DNA of 45,958 bases from Lachnospiraceae bacterium. GTDB lineage: Bacteria; Bacillota; Clostridia; Lachnospirales; Lachnospiraceae. The DNA lies in the NCBI GenBank assembly GCA_022776445.1, contig JALFHZ010000189.1:1-45958 (forward strand), in the 5' to 3' direction. The position numbers were made by a program, and so were the translations under genes. Below, piece after piece: positions 25,404 to 33,587 of this stretch. The first letter of the stretch is position 1, and the number at the start of each line of letters is the position of its first letter. The notes under the pieces are model-generated. The model ran no database searches and was not told where the DNA came from. It saw nothing but the letters and a program-made list of their open reading frames with translations.

Positions 25404-26804
25404 ATGTTGGAATTGATGAGTGAGTGGCTGAAGGCAGTGGATGATTTGGTCTGGGGAGTTCCCTTGATCGTCCTGATTCTGGTGACAGGAATAATTCTGA
25501 CTGCACGGCTGAGAGGACTACAGTTTCGGAAATTGAGGACTGCATTTTGGTACATGTTTAAGAACGAAGAAGAGGGGCATGGAGAAGTTTCCAGTTTTGC
25601 GGCGTTATGTACAGCACTTTCGGCTACCATCGGAACAGGTAATATTGTTGGTGTGGCTACGGCTATCGTATCCGGCGGAGCAGGAGCTCTTTTCTGGATG
25701 TGGGTGGCTGCACTATTTGGAATGGCAACCAAGTACGCAGAAGGCGTGCTTGCGATCAAGTATCGCGTCATTGGTCCGCAAGGGCATGTATTGGGCGGAC
25801 CATTTTACTATATTGAAAACGGGATGGGAAAGAATTTTCGATGGATGGGAAAGGTTTTTGCTTTTTTTGGCGCAGGTGTAGGTTTGCTTGGTATCGGAAC
25901 TTTTACACAGGTCAATGGTATTACATCCGCGGCAGGAGATTTTTTTGACAGGAACAAAGAACATGTGATTAAGCTGTTTGGTCATGATTACCGTGTGGCG
26001 GTGATGATTACCGGTGCGATACTGACCGTATGTGTGGCACTGGTAGTGCTGGGCGGTATCCGGAGAATTGCTCGTGTTTCCGAAATTATCGTGCCGTTCA
26101 TGGCAATATTTTATGTGCTGGCCTGTGTCGTGATTCTGATGCTGCATGCAGCTCAGATTCCGGCAGCATTTGCAGAGATTCTTTCCAGTGCATTTGGCCT
26201 GCGTGCAGCAGCGGGCGGTGCTCTGGGCTCTGTGCTTATGGCAATGCAGAAGGGAATTGCCCGCGGTATCTTTTCCAATGAGGCAGGACTGGGAAGCGCA
26301 CCGATTGCGGCAGCGGCGGCGCGGACAAAGGAGCCGGCACGGCAGGGACTGGTTTCTATGACCGGTACGTTTATTGATACGATTATTGTCTGCACCATGA
26401 CCGGACTCTGCATCGTACTGACCGGATCTCATGAAGCGGGACTGGAGGGTGTGGCAGTGACAACACGGGCATTTCAGATGGGGCTTCCACTACCGGAGAT
26501 GGTGAGTTCCTTCCTGCTGATGACCTGTCTGATTTTCTTTGCGTTTACAACGATCATAGGGTGGAATTATTACGGGGAGCGCTGCCTGGAATACCTGTCC
26601 GGCGGAAACCATGGCGCTGTAATGACGTATCGGATCCTCTATATTCTGGCAATTTTCATCGGACCGTTTATGACGGTGGAGGCAGTCTGGACGATTGCAG
26701 ATATCTTTAATGCGCTGATGGCGCTTCCAAACCTGATTGCATTGTTGGTATTGAGTGGTGTGGTTGTTAGGGAAACAAAGGATTACTGGGCAGGACAGTC
26801 ATAA
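25404..26804 (+). CDS. AGCS-family sodium:alanine/glycine symporter
   Basis: A 466-residue Na+-coupled symporter of the AGCS family with about eleven membrane spans. Signatures include ALSATIGTGNIVGVATAIVSGG near residue 70, GPFYYIENGM near 133 and GIARGIFSNEAGLGSAPIAAA around 285. Family members carry alanine and/or glycine; the riboswitch in the leader favours glycine here. GAGGAG precedes ATG 25404. No obvious strong terminator follows before the next gene. Confidence 0.95.
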   Translation: MLELMSEWLKAVDDLVWGVPLIVLILVTGIILTARLRGLQFRKLRTAFWYMFKNEEEGHGEVSSFAALCTALSATIGTGNIVGVATAIVSGGAGALFWMWVAALFGMATKYAEGVLAIKYRVIGPQGHVLGGPFYYIENGMGKNFRWMGKVFAFFGAGVGLLGIGTFTQVNGITSAAGDFFDRNKEHVIKLFGHDYRVAVMITGAILTVCVALVVLGGIRRIARVSEIIVPFMAIFYVLACVVILMLHAAQIPAAFAEILSSAFGLRAAAGGALGSVLMAMQKGIARGIFSNEAGLGSAPIAAAAARTKEPARQGLVSMTGTFIDTIIVCTMTGLCIVLTGSHEAGLEGVAVTTRAFQMGLPLPEMVSSFLLMTCLIFFAFTTIIGWNYYGERCLEYLSGGNHGAVMTYRILYILAIFIGPFMTVEAVWTIADIFNALMALPNLIALLVLSGVVVRETKDYWAGQS

Positions 26805-26903
26805 ATTATATATATTTCATCCTTTTCTTGTAATCGAGTGCTGTTTTTTTCGGGAAAAAATGATACAATAGCTGTATTGTGTTGAAAACAGGAGTGGATC
26901 GAT

Positions 26904-28616
26904 TTGAGAATTGGATTGGATGTAGGCTCCACCACGATCAAGAGCGTTGTTCTCGATCAGGCTGGAGCCATTGTTTATTCTGCATATGAGCGTCATTTCT
27001 CCCAGATTACCGCGAAGACGGTAGAGGCTTTGAAGAAGATACGGGATTATTTTCCGTTGGGAACGGAGTTTGGACTGGTTATTTCCGGATCTGCAGGAAT
27101 GGGTATGGCAGAGAACTGCTCCCTTGATTTTGTTCAGGAAGTGTATGCAACCAAGGTTTCTGCGTCGAAGCAGGCACCGGACACGGATGTAATCATTGAA
27201 CTGGGCGGAGAAGATGCGAAGATTATTTATCTGCAGGGGGCGATGGAGGCGCGCATGAACGGTTCCTGTGCAGGCGGAACCGGCGCGTTTATCGATCAGA
27301 TGGCGACACTGCTGAACATTACTCCAGATGAGATGAATGCATATGCGCAGAACAGTTCGAAGCTGTATACGATCGCGTCGCGCTGCGGTGTATTCGCCAA
27401 GAGCGATATTCAGCCCCTGATCAATCAGGGAGCGGATAAGCGGGATATTTCCGCCAGCATTTTTCGGGCAGTGGTCAATCAGACCATCGGCGGACTGGCA
27501 CAGGGGAGAGCGATCCGCGGCAATGTGCTGTATCTGGGGGGACCGCTGACCTTCATGTCTGAGCTGCGGAAGAGCTTTGATCAGGCACTGGGGGTGAAGG
27601 GGTTCTGCCCCGAGCATTCTCTGTATTTTGTGGCACTGGGAGCGGCTCTGTGTGTGAAGCATCCGTCAGATCTGGACCAGGTGATTGAGCAGCTGTCCCG
27701 GTATGAGTCGGCACATGAGTTTGATACGCTTCCTCCTCTTTTTGAGAGTGAAGATGCCTATGAGCAGTTTCGCAGGCGGCATGCACAGGCAGATGTACGC
27801 CGTGGGAAACTGGAAGGCTATACGGGCAGGACATATCTTGGAATCGATGCCGGCTCCACAACGGTTAAAGCAGTGATTATCGGTGAAGAGCAGGAGATTC
27901 TGGACAGTATGTATCAGTCCAATAGCGGCAATCCGGTTCCGATTGTGCGGGAGTATCTGCGTCAGGTCTATGAACGGTATCCGGAGATTCGGATTGCCGG
28001 TTCCTGTGTGACCGGTTACGGAGAAGATATCATCCGGAATGCATTTTCTCTGGACTTCGGTCTGGTGGAAACGATGGCGCACATGAAAGCGGCACAGGCA
28101 TTTATGCCGGATGTGGAATTTATCATCGATATCGGCGGACAGGATATGAAGTGCTTCCGGATCCGCAATTCCGCAATCGACAATATTTATCTGAATGAGG
28201 CTTGCTCGTCCGGATGCGGTTCGTTTCTGCAGACCTTTGCCGGTGCGCTGCATTACACGGCTGAGGAATTTTCCAGACTGGGATTGTTTGCCCGCAATGC
28301 GGTGGATCTGGGATCCCGCTGCACCGTGTTTATGAACTCGTCAGTAAAACAGGCGCAGAAGGATGGGGTCAGCACGGAAGATATCTCCGCCGGGCTGTCG
28401 ATCAGCGTGGTGAAGAATGCGATTTATAAAGTAATTCGGCCGTCCAGCGTGGAAGAACTGGGAAAACGGATTGTGGTGCAGGGCGGCACCTTCCTGAATG
28501 ACGCGGTGCTGCGTGCATTTGAGCAGGAGCTGGGACTGGAAGTGGTTCGCCCGGTGATTGCCGGCCTGATGGGGGCTTACGGATGTGCGCTGGAGGCCAT
28601 GGAAGGGGCACTGTAG
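26904..28616 (+). CDS. CoA-substrate dehydratase/reductase activase, short two-domain form
   Basis: A BadF/BadG/BcrA/BcrD-type ATPase with two ASKHA domains in tandem. These proteins hydrolyse ATP to fire an electron into 2-hydroxyacyl-CoA dehydratases or benzoyl-CoA reductases. Domain 1: [37 protein letters not shown] and [10 protein letters not shown]. Domain 2 (from about 310): [35 protein letters not shown] and [11 protein letters not shown]. The cysteines in each would hold the shared 4Fe-4S cluster. It is 570 residues, whereas the common two-domain form is about 1,400 with a C-terminal DUF2229 part that is absent here. Start is TTG 26904 after AGGAG. No dehydratase subunits lie nearby. 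Confidence 0.88.
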   Translation: MRIGLDVGSTTIKSVVLDQAGAIVYSAYERHFSQITAKTVEALKKIRDYFPLGTEFGLVISGSAGMGMAENCSLDFVQEVYATKVSASKQAPDTDVIIELGGEDAKIIYLQGAMEARMNGSCAGGTGAFIDQMATLLNITPDEMNAYAQNSSKLYTIASRCGVFAKSDIQPLINQGADKRDISASIFRAVVNQTIGGLAQGRAIRGNVLYLGGPLTFMSELRKSFDQALGVKGFCPEHSLYFVALGAALCVKHPSDLDQVIEQLSRYESAHEFDTLPPLFESEDAYEQFRRRHAQADVRRGKLEGYTGRTYLGIDAGSTTVKAVIIGEEQEILDSMYQSNSGNPVPIVREYLRQVYERYPEIRIAGSCVTGYGEDIIRNAFSLDFGLVETMAHMKAAQAFMPDVEFIIDIGGQDMKCFRIRNSAIDNIYLNEACSSGCGSFLQTFAGALHYTAEEFSRLGLFARNAVDLGSRCTVFMNSSVKQAQKDGVSTEDISAGLSISVVKNAIYKVIRPSSVEELGKRIVVQGGTFLNDAVLRAFEQELGLEVVRPVIAGLMGAYGCALEAMEGAL

Positions 28617-28663
28617 GAGAAAGTTGGAAAATATAGCAGTAATTGTGCAGGGGGGAATGCAGT

Positions 28664-29236
28664 ATGTATCGAGTTGTGATTGTTGATGATGAAGTGTTGA
28701 TACGTATGTATATACGAGAAATTCTTGAGAATAATGGTTTTGAAGTGGTAGGAGAGGCGGAGGATGGCCTCGAGGCAATCACAACATGCAGAGAGCAGAA
28801 GCCTGATTTTGTAATCATGGATATTAATATGCCGATCATGACGGGGTTGGAGGCAGCCAGGGTAATCAATGAAGAAAAACTGACGGGATTTATTATTGTT
28901 CTGACCGCGTATCGCGACAAAGAGATTGCTGAACAGGCAGTAAATATTGATGTTATGGGATATATAGTCAAGCCTGTGGATGAAGACGCCCTGATTCCTG
29001 CTATTCAGATCGCGCTGAATCAGTATAAACAGATCGAGCAGATGAAGAAGGAATATCATAAAACGAAAGAAGCACTGGATGACAGAAAATATCTTGATCG
29101 GGCCAAGGGCATGATCATGAAGCGAAAAAAGATGACGGAAGAGGAAGCCTACTCTTACATACGGAAGATGGCTATGGACAAGGGAAGTTCAATGACAGAA
29201 ATATCAAAAATACTTTTAAAGGCATATAAAATGTGA
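28664..29236 (+). CDS. ANTAR-domain response regulator (EutV-like)
   Basis: A 190-residue two-component response regulator that binds RNA rather than DNA. The receiver domain (1-120) has the acidic pair Asp8/Asp9, phospho-acceptor Asp53 in VIMDINMP, Thr81 and Lys103 in IVKP. A coiled linker (118-140) leads to the ANTAR domain (about 135-190) with RAKGMIMKRKKMTEEEAYSYI and the second helix up to EISKILLKA. Family members, once phosphorylated, dimerise and stabilise paired hexaloop hairpins in leader RNAs, preventing termination. ATG 28664 follows GGGGGG. The kinase gene starts 28 bases downstream, and a matching RNA target lies after it at 30768-30848. Confidence 0.95.
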   Translation: MYRVVIVDDEVLIRMYIREILENNGFEVVGEAEDGLEAITTCREQKPDFVIMDINMPIMTGLEAARVINEEKLTGFIIVLTAYRDKEIAEQAVNIDVMGYIVKPVDEDALIPAIQIALNQYKQIEQMKKEYHKTKEALDDRKYLDRAKGMIMKRKKMTEEEAYSYIRKMAMDKGSSMTEISKILLKAYKM

Positions 29237-29264
29237 GTGGTTGTGAAAATACGGAGGAAGAGCT

Positions 29265-30695
29265 ATGCAGCAGGAGCTGATGATGGAAGAGAAGGACAGC
29301 AGACTGGTTCAATTGGTTCGTTCTTATACGGATTTGGAGGATGATGACATCCGCATTCTTCTTGAAGTATCACACTCGCTGCCGTTTATTGGAAACCTGG
29401 AAAATGGAGATACCTATATTAATGTTCTGACTTTGAAGGGAGAATCCATGGTTGTCGCACAGTACAGACATCCAAACTGTGACCTCTACAAACGGGATAT
29501 TATTGGCGAAGTGGAAAAGCATACAGATGAACCGGCGGTGTATCGTGCTTTGGAGCAAGGGATATCCAGTCGGGGGTTCATTGGCATTATTGATGAAGGA
29601 CGTCTCATCGTTCGTCATACCGTCAGTCCCATTTTTAATAAACAGCAGAAGGTGATCGGGTCTTTGACCTATGAATATCTGAATACCAGTTCTGATACGG
29701 AACCGATACGCATTAAGGGAAAAGAGGGAGATTACAGAGACGGACAGATCAACCAGTTTATCAGCCATCTGCAGGATGGTTTTCTGGTATATAACGAAGA
29801 GGGAATCTGTATTTCTGCCAATCCAAAGGCAGAGGAACTGTATCAGAAAATCGGCTATGGAAAAGGTGTGGTTGGCAGAAAATATAATGAATTGCAGCTG
29901 ACCGGTCATATGCAGTCTGATATCGTTGCGGAACACGGTACAATCAGGGACGAAGTTCGGATTCGAGACTGCATTCTTGAGGAAAATATCAGTGTAGTCT
30001 GGGAAAACAATGTCTGTCAGGGAATTGCGGTTATTCTGCGAGACAAGACCAGAATGCGGCAGATGGAAGATGAGATTGCTTATCGCGTCGCTTTGCTTCA
30101 TGAGGTGCGTCATCGGGTGAAAAATAATCTTCAGACAATTATAAGCCTTGTGGGTCTGGAAGCTGCACGTACAAGAAATGACGCAGTAAAAGCATATGCC
30201 AGAACTATTACCGGTTATATTCGCAGCATGAGTGTGACTTATGATATGCTTGCCCATACGGAACGGGAGAGCGTGGAACTGAAAACAATGCTGAATCGTA
30301 TGGCAGATGTCCTTATGGAAAACGGAAATGCCTGTGAATATCATGTCCATGTGGATATTGACGGGGACGATATAGAACTTCCGGCCAGTATCGCCTCTAC
30401 AGTTGCACTGATTGTCAATGAGCTGATTCAAAACAGTATTAAATACGCATTTCATGGTCGTAAAGAGGGAAAACTGTGGATGAAGATTGAAAAAGGAGAA
30501 GAGTATTCCTGGATCACTGTAGGGGACGATGGCTGCGGTTTTGATAAAGAAAGCAAAATGAATTCGGGCTGCGGTCTGGGATTGAGACTGATTGAGGGTC
30601 TTGTGAAATCCAGTCTGAAAGGAAATCTGGAGATTGAGAGCAGTGGTCATGGAACGATTACGCGATTCTCTTTTCATAATTTAAAATTCCATTGA
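29265..30695 (+). CDS. Cytosolic HisKA_2 sensor histidine kinase (EutW-like)
   Basis: A 476-residue sensor kinase without membrane spans, partner of the ANTAR regulator. Residues 1-145 resemble the N-terminal sensor domain of EutW-type kinases, 160-265 form a PAS-like domain (SHLQDGFLVYNEEG), and the HisKA_2 box reads LLHEVRHRVKNNLQT with His283 as phosphate acceptor. The ATPase domain has N-box NELIQNSIKYAF (385-396), G1 DDGCGF (421-426) and G2 GCGLGL. In EutW the N-terminus senses ethanolamine; the ligand here is unknown and presumably soluble and cytosolic. CGGAGG precedes ATG 29265. Its stop codon overlaps the -35 of the next promoter. Confidence 0.93.
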   Translation: MQQELMMEEKDSRLVQLVRSYTDLEDDDIRILLEVSHSLPFIGNLENGDTYINVLTLKGESMVVAQYRHPNCDLYKRDIIGEVEKHTDEPAVYRALEQGISSRGFIGIIDEGRLIVRHTVSPIFNKQQKVIGSLTYEYLNTSSDTEPIRIKGKEGDYRDGQINQFISHLQDGFLVYNEEGICISANPKAEELYQKIGYGKGVVGRKYNELQLTGHMQSDIVAEHGTIRDEVRIRDCILEENISVVWENNVCQGIAVILRDKTRMRQMEDEIAYRVALLHEVRHRVKNNLQTIISLVGLEAARTRNDAVKAYARTITGYIRSMSVTYDMLAHTERESVELKTMLNRMADVLMENGNACEYHVHVDIDGDDIELPASIASTVALIVNELIQNSIKYAFHGRKEGKLWMKIEKGEEYSWITVGDDGCGFDKESKMNSGCGLGLRLIEGLVKSSLKGNLEIESSGHGTITRFSFHNLKFH

Positions 30696-30720
30696 CAAAT
30701 TCAGATCAATATGTTATAAT
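30692..30720 (+). promoter_or_regulatory. Consensus promoter of the permease-ucpA unit (TTGACA-17-TATAAT)
   Basis: -35 TTGACA at 30692-30697 and -10 TATAAT at 30715-30720 match the sigma-A consensus in full with a 17-base spacer. Such a strong constitutive promoter fits control downstream, by termination. Confidence 0.85.
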
Positions 30721-30728
30721 TTTGACAA

Positions 30729-30748
30729 TTAAAGCGATATCTCTTTAA
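30729..30748 (+). other. 5'-most leader hairpin
   Basis: TTAAAG (30729-30734) pairs with CTTTAA (30743-30748) around an eight-base loop at the very 5' end of the transcript. The loop is not the ANTAR hexaloop type. It may protect the 5' end. Confidence 0.4.
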
Positions 30749-30767
30749 CTAGGAAAATTCAATAAAA

Positions 30768-30815
30768 CTGATATGCAACGGCGTATATCAGGGTTATGTG
30801 TGGCATCGAAGTCCA
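30768..30815 (+). promoter_or_regulatory. ANTAR dual-hairpin RNA target
   Basis: Hairpin P1 (30768-30791) has a 9-bp stem, CTGATATGC against GTATATCAG with one G-U pair, and the hexaloop AACGGC. Hairpin P2 (30801-30815) has the hexaloop ATCGAA on a short stem, TGGC against GTCCA with one bulged T. Both loops have A at position 1 and G at position 4, the signature of RNA sites bound by ANTAR regulators. The 3' strand of P2 is the first part of the terminator stem, so P2 and terminator exclude each other. P1 is clear; P2's stem is weak. Confidence 0.75.
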
Positions 30816-30848
30816 AAAACTTTTCAAAGGGGTTTTTGGGCTTTTTTA
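30811..30848 (+). terminator. Leader terminator controlled by the ANTAR site
   Basis: GTCCAAAAAC (30811-30820) pairs with GTTTTTGGGC (30832-30841) over 10 bp (one T-G pair), followed by TTTTTT at 30842-30847. It lies between the strong promoter and the permease gene, so without antitermination the gene would be off. Confidence 0.9.
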
Positions 30849-30906
30849 TTTACCGTTTTCCACACAGCTGAGTTTTCAAAAATAAATGAAAAGGAGTTTC
30901 TTCGGA

Positions 30907-32304
30907 ATGGAAAATAAGAGTGGTGGTTTAAACAAAAGTCTGAAACTGATTTTTGTTTATACGGTTGCAACAGGGTCTATTTTTACATTCGTAAACTATT
31001 GGGATTCTGTATTTTATGGTTACTGTGGCAGTGGGACGTTTCTGGCTTTTGCTTTGATGACGGTTGCGATTCTGCCGATTGCGTTGGTGTACAGTGAGCT
31101 TGCGTCTTTGTTTCATACTTCAGGCGGTGAGTTGATCTATAATACCGTAGGCATCAGCAAGCATGTGGGTTTTCTGGCATCCTGGCTGATCATGGCGGCA
31201 TGGATATCTGTTCCGCCTGCTGTAGTAATGGCAATTATGACTTGGGTGAATAAGACACTGAATCTGGATCTTGGTACTTGGCCGATGGTCGGCTGTGCGG
31301 CAATCCTGCTGGTATTATATTTCCTGATGAGTATTCAGAATGTTCAGTTCCTGGTAAAAGCTCAGGCAGGAATGCTGTTCTGTAATATTGCGGTTACCAT
31401 ACTGACCGGATTCATTCTGCTGTTCTCCGGACATTGGCATATTTCGAACTTTGACAATAGTTTCACTTCGACATTGGAATCCGTATACGGCATTCCGGGA
31501 TGGGTCATCGGAATGGCGCTGCTTATTACTCCGTATTTTGGATTTGAAACAGTACCTCAGATGGTAGAAGAAGGAGATTTCCCTATTAAGAACTCCAAGA
31601 AAGCTATCTGCGGATCAATTCTAACCTGCGGCTGCATTTATGTGTTCTATTATTTCTGTGTCGCAGGATTAGATGGTTTGAAAGATGTATATGCAAATTT
31701 TGCACAGGATGGTTTCCTGACAATTGCTACGATGCAGAATGTACTGGGATGGACGATCTGGCCGATTATTGTTGGTCTGCTTTCCTGTCTGCTTGGTATG
31801 GGAGCTTCCCTTTTAGGATTCTGGATGTCAACAGTCCGTATGCTGTATTCCATGGCTAATAAGAATTTTCTGCCAAAAGTTTTTGCGAAAGTTAATAAAA
31901 ATCAGCAGCCACTGTTGCCGAACATTTTCCTGCTGGTTTTATCTCTGATTTTTATTGTTTTGCAGAATTCTTCTGATTTTATGAGTGCGTTCTTTAATCT
32001 GATGAGCTTTGGATGTGCCTGTGCATATGCTCTGACGATGATATCCGCTGTTTGTATTCATCACAAGCATCCGGAATGGAAGAGTGCAAATACCGTGAAA
32101 GGCGGAGATGCATTTCGTATTCTGGCTATGTTGATCGCAGTTACAATTGCATTTTTCTGTACACTGGGACAGGGCAGGGATTCTTGGATTTGCTTCTTTG
32201 TATATCTGGGTATCGGTGTTGTAATCTGGCTGTGGATGCTTCTGGTCAACTGGAAAAAGCATCCTGTAGAGATTGAAACTCCGGATGGTATTCAGAAATT
32301 CTAA
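30907..32304 (+). CDS. APC-superfamily amino acid/amine permease
   Basis: A 465-residue permease of the amino acid-polyamine-organocation superfamily with about twelve membrane spans. TM1 has the unwound-helix stretch FVYTVATGSIFTFVNYWDS, and TM6 the motif GMALLITPYFGFETVPQMVEEG. GISKHVGFLASWL belongs to the third span region. ATG 30907 is chosen because AAGGAG precedes it by ten bases; an ATG at 30886 would lie before that site. Expression should depend on the ANTAR antiterminator in its leader. The substrate is unknown: an amino acid or an amine is likely, and ethanolamine-like compounds are possible given the EutVW-like control. Confidence 0.88.
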   Translation: MENKSGGLNKSLKLIFVYTVATGSIFTFVNYWDSVFYGYCGSGTFLAFALMTVAILPIALVYSELASLFHTSGGELIYNTVGISKHVGFLASWLIMAAWISVPPAVVMAIMTWVNKTLNLDLGTWPMVGCAAILLVLYFLMSIQNVQFLVKAQAGMLFCNIAVTILTGFILLFSGHWHISNFDNSFTSTLESVYGIPGWVIGMALLITPYFGFETVPQMVEEGDFPIKNSKKAICGSILTCGCIYVFYYFCVAGLDGLKDVYANFAQDGFLTIATMQNVLGWTIWPIIVGLLSCLLGMGASLLGFWMSTVRMLYSMANKNFLPKVFAKVNKNQQPLLPNIFLLVLSLIFIVLQNSSDFMSAFFNLMSFGCACAYALTMISAVCIHHKHPEWKSANTVKGGDAFRILAMLIAVTIAFFCTLGQGRDSWICFFVYLGIGVVIWLWMLLVNWKKHPVEIETPDGIQKF

Positions 32305-32309
32305 GGTAA

Positions 32310-32486
32310 ATGATGGAGTATATGAAAGGAGGCAATGTGACCCGGGTAACGGCACTGGTAATTGCCATTGTGATTGCATTCTTTTGTACATTGGAGCAGA
32401 GTGGGGGCGTTAACATAAAATCCTTGCGGGAGACCGCTTGGTATAGATTTAGGCATATTCTTATTCGTGAGAATGATCTGAGGTGA
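32310..32486 (+). pseudogene. 58-codon ORF echoing the end of the upstream permease
   Basis: An ATG at 32310 opens 58 codons to TGA 32484. A GTG at 32337 lies four bases after a strong AAAGGAGG. Residues 11-29 (TRVTALVIAIVIAFFCTLEQ) closely resemble the penultimate span region of the permease just upstream (RILAMLIAVTIAFFCTLGQ). The continuation, SLRETAWYRFRHILIREN, is unrelated. It is probably a remnant of a second, deleted permease copy. A short expressed membrane peptide is the alternative. It lies between permease and ucpA. Confidence 0.4.
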
Positions 32487-32528
32487 GAGTATGCCGCATA
32501 AAATTATAAAGTAAAGGAGTAATTTAAA

Positions 32529-33326
32529 ATGGCTAAATTGGATGGAAAAGTTGCATTAATTACTGGAGCAGCAGCAGGATTGGGAGAGGGGATTTCCACA
32601 GTTTATGCAAAATACGGTGCGAAACTGGTAATGGTAGATCTGTCTCCGGAGGTTGAAAAAACAGCTGAGAAGCTGCGTAAGGAGTACAATGCAGAGATTA
32701 TCACTGTTGTGGCAAATGTAGCTGACCGTGCACAGATGGATGCAGCAGCTGCAAAAGGTGCAGAGGCTTTTGGAGAGATCAATGTTGCTTGCTGTAACGC
32801 CGGTGTTTGCCGTCTGGCTCCGTTTGAAGAAATGGATGATAAGACCCGTGATTTCCACATTGATGTCAATATCAAGGGTGTATGGAATACCTGTAAGGCT
32901 GTTATTCCGTATATGTTGAAGCAGGGCGGCGGCAACATTGTAATTGCTTCTTCCGTAACCGGTGATATTGTTGCTGATGCAGGAGAAGCTGCTTATGCAA
33001 TGACAAAGGCAGCTCTGGTTGGTCTGACTAAATGCCTCGCTGTTGAGTATGCAAATCGCAACATCCGCGTAAACTGTTCACAGCTGGGCTATGCGCGTAC
33101 ACCAATGGTTGAAAAAATGGCTTTGGAATCCAATCCGGAGAATCCGGAGGCAGCTATTGCCGATATCGCTGTAGGTGTTCCGATGAAACGCCTTGCAAAG
33201 CCAACCGAGGTCGGCGAGTTATTTGCATTTTTAGGAAGTGATGAGTCCAGCTATCTGACTGGATCTCAGATCGTGATTGATGGCGGAAGCACTTTACCGG
33301 AGACCATGTCTATTGGTACCAACTAA
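32529..33326 (+). CDS. ucpA: SDR-family oxidoreductase, UcpA-like
   Basis: A 265-residue classical short-chain dehydrogenase closest in recalled sequence to UcpA. The cofactor site TGAAAGLGEG is at 12-21, Asp37 (VMVDLS) suggests NAD(H), CNAG is at 89-92 and Asn114 in DVNIKG. The active site is Ser141/142, Tyr156 and Lys160 (YAMTK). The C-terminus SYLTGSQIVIDGGSTLPETMS is typical of UcpA. Oddities are CNAG for NNAG and QLGYARTP where relatives have a Pro before the Gly. Strong AAAGGAG before ATG 32529. It follows the ANTAR-controlled permease and is probably co-expressed, but its own promoter in the 220-base gap cannot be excluded. Substrate unknown. Confidence 0.88.
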   Translation: MAKLDGKVALITGAAAGLGEGISTVYAKYGAKLVMVDLSPEVEKTAEKLRKEYNAEIITVVANVADRAQMDAAAAKGAEAFGEINVACCNAGVCRLAPFEEMDDKTRDFHIDVNIKGVWNTCKAVIPYMLKQGGGNIVIASSVTGDIVADAGEAAYAMTKAALVGLTKCLAVEYANRNIRVNCSQLGYARTPMVEKMALESNPENPEAAIADIAVGVPMKRLAKPTEVGELFAFLGSDESSYLTGSQIVIDGGSTLPETMSIGTN

Positions 33327-33413
33327 GTGCGCTGACAGGGGAAAACCGAGAGATGCAGGAGCCTTGTGTGCCTGTCAAATAAAGATTTGGATTAGAATAA
33401 ATTAAATGAAATG

Positions 33414-33450
33414 AAAACCACCAGTCAGTAATGGCCGGTGGTTTTTATTT
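33414..33450 (+). terminator. Intrinsic terminator after ucpA
   Basis: AAAACCACC (33414-33422) pairs with GGTGGTTTT (33437-33445), followed by TATTT. It ends the permease-ucpA unit. Confidence 0.85.
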
Positions 33451-33563
33451 AACTTAAGGTAATGTCAAGTAATCTATTTAGTAAGCAACCCACAGGGCAA
33501 GGTCATAGTTGGCACCGTCGATGTTGTCAAATCCATTTGTTTTCCGGTAGGAAGCTTTGTAGT

Positions 33564-33587
33564 CCATTATTTATCCCATTATTTATC
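33564..33587 (+). repeat. 12-bp tandem duplication
   Basis: CCATTATTTATC is present twice in a row (33564-33575, 33576-33587). It duplicates the codons for PLFI in the sulfatase remnant exactly at its truncation point. Confidence 0.8.

Noticed and set aside
30729-30748. 5'-most leader hairpin considered as ANTAR hairpin P1
   Set aside because: Its loop is eight bases (CGATATCT) without the A1/G4 pattern; the hairpin at 30768-30791 fits the motif exactly and is adjacent to the second hexaloop.
33462-33563. N-terminal extension of the sulfatase frame from ATG 33462
   Set aside because: No ribosome binding site, and the residues do not resemble any sulfatase segment; the homology begins at about 33564.
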